This document shows positions 60,694-64,000 of a stretch of 64,000 nucleotides of DNA, piece after piece. Under the pieces are notes generated by a model. It was given only the letters and a program-made list of their open reading frames with translations, was not told the origin of the DNA and searched no databases. The position numbers and the translations under genes were made by a program. Numbering within the stretch: position 1 is the first letter of the stretch; every line of letters starts with the position of its first letter. Origin of the DNA: Gp1-AA133 sp963850425 (GTDB taxonomy: Bacteria > Acidobacteriota > Terriglobia > Terriglobales > Acidobacteriaceae). The stretch is from NCBI GenBank assembly GCA_963850425.1, contig CAWKLF010000004.1:1-64000 (forward strand), in the 5' to 3' direction.

Positions 60694-61278
60694 TCAAGGT
60701 GTCGACCTAGCTATAGGCTGGGTACCGGCTTTTTCGTGATCAGCTTCCGGGGATTGAGCCTCCTGAGTATGAACATCTTTGTATTTAGAAATGGTGTGCG
60801 CAATCATGCTTGCCCAAACCTCATTGTTGCGGATCTGCTCGGCGGTTGGCGTGTAGATCTCGCCGTAGTGGCAGGCTAACGAGCCGAGACACTCTCCATT
60901 TTCCGCAATTGCCGGGACTGAGAAAGCAGCGCGGACGGGAGAGACCTCGGACGCACTTCGAGCTGATGCGAAAAGCGGGTCGGTTAGCATGTCGGAGACG
61001 ATCCACGGCATGCGATGTTCGACGGCGCGGCCGCAACATTGGTCACCGATGCGAACCGGACCGCACGCGTCGATATAAGACGCTGGCAGACCGCAGGTAA
61101 TAAGCGGTCTCAGGACGCGCTGGTCTGAATCGGCGATATAGAAGGAACCGGAATTCGACTTTGCCCCTTCCATTGCGAGTTGAACCAAGTTAGCCAAGGC
61201 AGATTTTAAGTCGCCTGTGCCACTGATGCGTTGGAACTCCTGCTCGAAGAATCTAATTTCCTTCAAATGGATTTGCAC
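60694..61278 (-). CDS. GAF-domain protein
   Basis: The 194-aa protein starts MQIHLKEIRFFEQEFQRISG. Residues about 20-165 form a single GAF domain (LANLVQLAMEGAKSNSGSFY, ITCGLPASYIDACGPVRIGD, CCGRAVEHRMPWIVSD, then FSVPAIAENGECLGSLACHY). GAF domains bind small molecules (cyclic nucleotides, nitric oxide, tetrapyrroles) or mediate dimerisation; several cysteines (CCGR) could also bind a metal. No output domain such as a kinase or GGDEF follows; the tail is a short acidic stretch. It is probably a stand-alone sensor. The ligand is unknown. Confidence 0.82.
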   Translation of the reverse strand: MQIHLKEIRFFEQEFQRISGTGDLKSALANLVQLAMEGAKSNSGSFYIADSDQRVLRPLITCGLPASYIDACGPVRIGDQCCGRAVEHRMPWIVSDMLTDPLFASARSASEVSPVRAAFSVPAIAENGECLGSLACHYGEIYTPTAEQIRNNEVWASMIAHTISKYKDVHTQEAQSPEADHEKAGTQPIARSTP

Positions 61279-61461
61279 TCCCCGAATGAATCTGTCACCG
61301 AAAGCGCGAGCACAATAAGGTTAAATCACAAGTCAAACCTAGCGCCAAATCTCTCAAAACATTCGTTGTCAGGCCCAATACTCTTGGATTGTCAATCAAA
61401 ATAAGTGGATTATCGGTCTTGCAGATCAAATGCGTGAGATCGAGCGGGAAGAGTCCCGCCA

Positions 61462-61974
61462 TCATCCCTTGCCCTCGTCGGCGGAGGGCCCGTAGATGGC
61501 TGGAACTTTTTCGTTGTTGAGGCGCAGGTAGACCGTTAGCTGGCCGCGGTGGTGGGCCATGTGGTTCAGGACTCCGTCGCGGATGGCGACGTAGCGCTGC
61601 TGGTCGCTCATCACCTTGCCACCCGAGAGCAGCTTCCATTTTGTATGGAACAAGTGGTCGTCGGTTGTTTTCTGGAGGACCTCGCGACCTTTTTGCAGCG
61701 ATGCTTCGAATTGCTGGATCAGGTCCTGACGAGTCTTCCAGTCGGGCGGGCGGAATTTGGGGCCGCCGGCCGGGTTGATGTCGAGTTCGTCCATGTTGAC
61801 CACCATGTCGAGCCAGGCCGGAATGTTGGCGACCAGCGTGGCCAGGGCGCCCAAGGGCATGGATTTTTCATGGGGCTTCCAGTCGTTCTTGCCTTCGGGA
61901 ACGCGTTCCAGCGTTTTGCGAATGCCGACCGCTTCGCGGTCGAGTTCGGCCAGCAAGAGTTCCGTGACTTTCAT
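61462..61974 (-). CDS. DinB-family protein
   Basis: The 170-aa protein starts MKVTELLLAELDREAVGIRK (start 61974). It shows the four-helix DinB pattern: VPEGKNDWKPHEKSMPLGAL with the first metal His, LEEFE-type central helices (FEASLQKGREVLQKTTDDHL) and NHMAHHRGQLTVYLRL with the C-terminal H-x3-H pair. DinB/DUF1569 proteins bind a divalent metal and act in thiol or small-molecule chemistry in some cases; most are uncharacterised. The length and ends are normal. Its neighbours suggest no pathway. Confidence 0.88.
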   Translation of the reverse strand: MKVTELLLAELDREAVGIRKTLERVPEGKNDWKPHEKSMPLGALATLVANIPAWLDMVVNMDELDINPAGGPKFRPPDWKTRQDLIQQFEASLQKGREVLQKTTDDHLFHTKWKLLSGGKVMSDQQRYVAIRDGVLNHMAHHRGQLTVYLRLNNEKVPAIYGPSADEGKG

Positions 61975-62154
61975 TGTGCTTTCTCCGCGTACCAGACCTT
62001 AGATGTTTCTCGGGGCACCGGGGATTGTAAAGAAATGCGCTGCGACTCGAGGTTGAGCTGGGCGGGTTGTTGAGTTGGGCCGGGTTGTATGTCCTTGCGG
62101 AAGAGGCGGCGTTTGCGCTTATCCTTACGATGACAGACCTGGATGTCTGCATTC

Positions 62155-63366
62155 ATGAGCGAACGATACGACGTTGTCATCATTGGCGGTGGGATTGTGG
62201 GATTGGCGGTGGCGCGCGAGATTACACGGCGGTTTCCGCGGCTGGGGCTGGCAGTGCTCGAGAAGGAAGCGCGGGTGGGCGCGCATCAGAGTGGGCACAA
62301 CAGCGGCGTCATTCACTCCGGCGTGTATTACAAGCCGGGATCCATCAAGGCGCGGACGTGCGTGCCGGGCGCGGCGGCGATGGTGGATTTTTGCCGCGAA
62401 CATGGAGTGAAGTATGAGATTTGCGGGAAGGTGATCGTGGCGACTTTGGCGGAGGAGTTGCCGCGACTGCGGGACCTGCTGGAGCGTGGGCGCGCCAACG
62501 GCGTGGAAGGGCTGCGGATGTTAAGTCCAGAGGAATTGCGGGACATTGAGCCGCACGCAACCGGATTGGCGGCGCTCCATGTACCGACGACCGGCGTAAC
62601 GGATTATGCGAAGGTCTGCGAGAAGTATGCGGAATTGATTGCGGCGCAGGGCGGGACGGTGAGGACTTCCACGAAAGTTGTGGGGCTCCGCGCGGATGAA
62701 AACGAGACGATCCTCGAGAGCAGCGGTGGCGCAATTTCCGCAGGGGTGGTGATCAATTGCGCGGGACTGTTCAGTGATCGGATCAGCCGGATGGCGGGTG
62801 AGCGTCCTGAGGTGCAGATTGTTCCGTTTCGTGGCGAGTACTACGACCTGGTGCCGGAGCGGGCGGGACTGGTGCGGGCGCTGATTTATCCGGTGCCGGA
62901 TCCGCGGTTTCCTTTCTTAGGCGTGCACTTCACGCGAAGGATTCATGGCGGGGTGGATGCCGGGCCAAATGCGATTTTTGCTTTCAAGCGGGAGGGATAT
63001 CGCGCGCGAGATTTCAGTTTGCGCGATACGGCGGAGTCGCTGATGTTTCCGGGTTTCTGGCGGGTGGCGGCCAAGCACTGGCGCATGGGGAAAGATGAGG
63101 CGCGACGATCGGTGAACAAGGCATCGTTTGTGGAAGGGCTGCAGCGGCTGGTTCCGGAAGTGAGAGCGGAGGATCTGGTGCCGGGCGGGTCGGGCGTGCG
63201 GGCGCAGGCGATTCACCGGTCGGGGGCGTTGGTGGATGATTTTCAGTTTTCGCAGAGCAAGCGGATGCTGCATTTGTATAACGTGCCATCGCCGGCGGCG
63301 ACTGCGTCGATTGCGATTGGGCGGACGGTGGTGGAGATGGCGGCAGGGGGTTGGGGTTGGGATTGA
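62155..63366 (+). CDS. lhgO: L-2-hydroxyglutarate oxidase
   Basis: Oxidises L-2-hydroxyglutarate to 2-oxoglutarate with FAD. The product starts SERYDVVIIGGGIVGLAVAR (Rossmann GxGxxG for FAD) and has the family blocks KEARVGAHQSGHNSGVIHSG and YYKPGSIKARTCVPGAAAM. The substrate-binding region is PFRGEYYDLVPERAGLVRAL then PFLGVHFTRRIHGGVDAGPN, and the C-terminus has VPGGSGVRAQA and SPAATASIAIGRTVVEMA. It is 403-407 aa depending on the start; I use ATG 62155, although 62143 is possible. The enzyme removes a by-product of central metabolism. It is co-directional with proC downstream, about 200 bp away. Confidence 0.92.
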   Translation: MSERYDVVIIGGGIVGLAVAREITRRFPRLGLAVLEKEARVGAHQSGHNSGVIHSGVYYKPGSIKARTCVPGAAAMVDFCREHGVKYEICGKVIVATLAEELPRLRDLLERGRANGVEGLRMLSPEELRDIEPHATGLAALHVPTTGVTDYAKVCEKYAELIAAQGGTVRTSTKVVGLRADENETILESSGGAISAGVVINCAGLFSDRISRMAGERPEVQIVPFRGEYYDLVPERAGLVRALIYPVPDPRFPFLGVHFTRRIHGGVDAGPNAIFAFKREGYRARDFSLRDTAESLMFPGFWRVAAKHWRMGKDEARRSVNKASFVEGLQRLVPEVRAEDLVPGGSGVRAQAIHRSGALVDDFQFSQSKRMLHLYNVPSPAATASIAIGRTVVEMAAGGWGWD

Positions 63367-63445
63367 GTTTCGCGTTTCCTAGGGAGAGGACTTGCTGGCT
63401 GGGCAGATTGTTCTTCGAAGCTGGTAGAGTGGTGAGCTTGAGCGA

Positions 63446-63471
63446 CCGCGGGCGGGGCGCCCGCGCTACAC
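63446..63471. repeat. CCGCGGGCGGGGCGCCCGCGCTAC repeat, inverted copy
   Basis: The reverse complement of 24391-24418 apart from minor changes. Followed at 63481-63508 by a GTCCTTCG...AGGATGACAA copy. Confidence 0.5.
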
Positions 63472-63480
63472 GGAAAAGCA

Positions 63481-63508
63481 GGTCCTTCGCTTCGCTCAGG
63501 ATGACAAA
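63481..63508. repeat. GTCCTTCG...AGGATGACAA dispersed repeat
   Basis: A GTCCTTCGCTTCGCTCAGGA-type motif followed by TGACAA. Relatives are at 15611-15658 and 60013-60040. Confidence 0.5.
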
Positions 63509-63570
63509 CTTAAACACATGACAAACTAGACAACGGCGTAATGGACAGTGCGGTCGGGCAGGGGGGGCGG

Positions 63571-64000
63571 ATGGCATTGAACTTGGCCAATAAGCGCGTG
63601 GCGGTGTTGGGCGCGGGGAAGATGGGCGGGATTCTGGTGAAGGCGTTTCTGGAGAAGAAACTGCTTACGCCGAAGCTGACCACGGTGACAGTGCAGCACG
63701 AAGAGCGCGCGAGTGCGCTGTCGAAGAAGCTGGGAATTCCGGTCGGGACGAACAATGTCGCGGCGGTGAAGAAAGCCGATGTGGTGCTGGTGTGCCTGAA
63801 GCCGCAGGTGGTGCAGGGCGTGCTGGAAGAGATTCGCAAGAGCATGGGCCCGGAACAGTTGGTGATTTCGGTAGCAGCGTCGGTTCCGACCAGCAGTATT
63901 GAGAGCGCGCTGGGCGGCAAGGTGCCCGTGGTGCGGGCCATGCCGAATACGCCGTGCCTGGTTGGGCAGGGGATGACGGCGCTGTGTAAGGGGAATCATG
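63571..64000 (+). CDS. proC: Pyrroline-5-carboxylate reductase (partial)
   Basis: Makes proline from pyrroline-5-carboxylate with NAD(P)H. The reading frame starts MALNLANKRVAVLGAGKMGG (I take ATG 63571; ATG 63541 is in frame upstream) and has the Rossmann motif GAGKMGG. ADVVLVCLKPQVVQGVLEEI, LVISVAASVPTSSIE and VVRAMPNTPCLVGQGMTALC are the classical ProC blocks. The gene runs off the right end of the window after about 143 residues; the whole enzyme is about 270 aa. Confidence 0.93.
   Translation, partial: MALNLANKRVAVLGAGKMGGILVKAFLEKKLLTPKLTTVTVQHEERASALSKKLGIPVGTNNVAAVKKADVVLVCLKPQVVQGVLEEIRKSMGPEQLVISVAASVPTSSIESALGGKVPVVRAMPNTPCLVGQGMTALCKGNH

Overview
The window looks like a chromosomal segment of an Acidobacteriota member (Koribacter/Terriglobia-like), moderately GC-rich. 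The pointers are a very large TonB-dependent receptor with an N-terminal carboxypeptidase-regulatory-like domain, two ASPIC/UnbV (CRTAC-type) FG-GAP proteins, several TPR proteins, a large WD/BNR-Ig secreted protein, and many short intergenic palindromic repeats. No sequence search was possible, so the taxon is an inference from gene families.

Layout. 1-2450 is a decay zone: a 5'-truncated, frameshifted alpha/beta hydrolase, an internally deleted IS1182-type element that still has its terminal repeats and a 6-bp target duplication, a small zinc-ribbon protein and a possible small membrane peptide. 2456-5480 (minus) carries aspartate kinase lysC, preceded by a leader peptide and attenuator-like hairpin, then a 56-aa protein and a LysR regulator. 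5741-10217 is glutamate synthase gltB with an eight-copy tandem repeat grown from its 3' end. 10413-17827 (minus) holds an esterase, a MacB-like permease with a frameshifted ATPase partner, an MsbA-type exporter, a BaiN/HI0933-type flavoprotein, a small secreted protein and a CsbD protein. 18050-26425 is an ASPIC/UnbV protein divergent from three secreted glycosidases: a six-hairpin debranching-type enzyme, GH13 and the GH37 trehalase. 26950-37412 holds two TPR proteins, the TonB receptor divergent from a membrane-anchored winged-helix regulator, and a second ASPIC/UnbV protein.

38185-46183 (minus) is a beta-1,2-glucan locus: a GH144-type endo-glucanase, an ABC exporter, and a cyclic-glucan-synthase-like protein that stops before the usual C-terminal GH94 module. 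46393-55031 mixes a tRNA-Leu, membrane proteins, an MBL-fold protein translationally coupled to a luciferase-fold protein, a 31-aa membrane peptide, a DUF3467-like protein, a GT39-type transferase, a zinc-ribbon membrane protein and an orphan ModC. 55464-64000 has the 1486-aa BNR/Ig protein, two small acidic proteins, GAF and DinB proteins, L-2-hydroxyglutarate oxidase and the start of proC.

The two most interesting systems are the lysC leader (a peptide with Lys, Thr, Met and Ile codons whose 3' part can pair with the terminator's 5' arm) and the beta-1,2-glucan locus with its short synthase. No CRISPR array, prophage or rRNA was seen. At least four disrupted genes each fit a single-base insertion, so read accuracy should be checked before they are called true pseudogenes.
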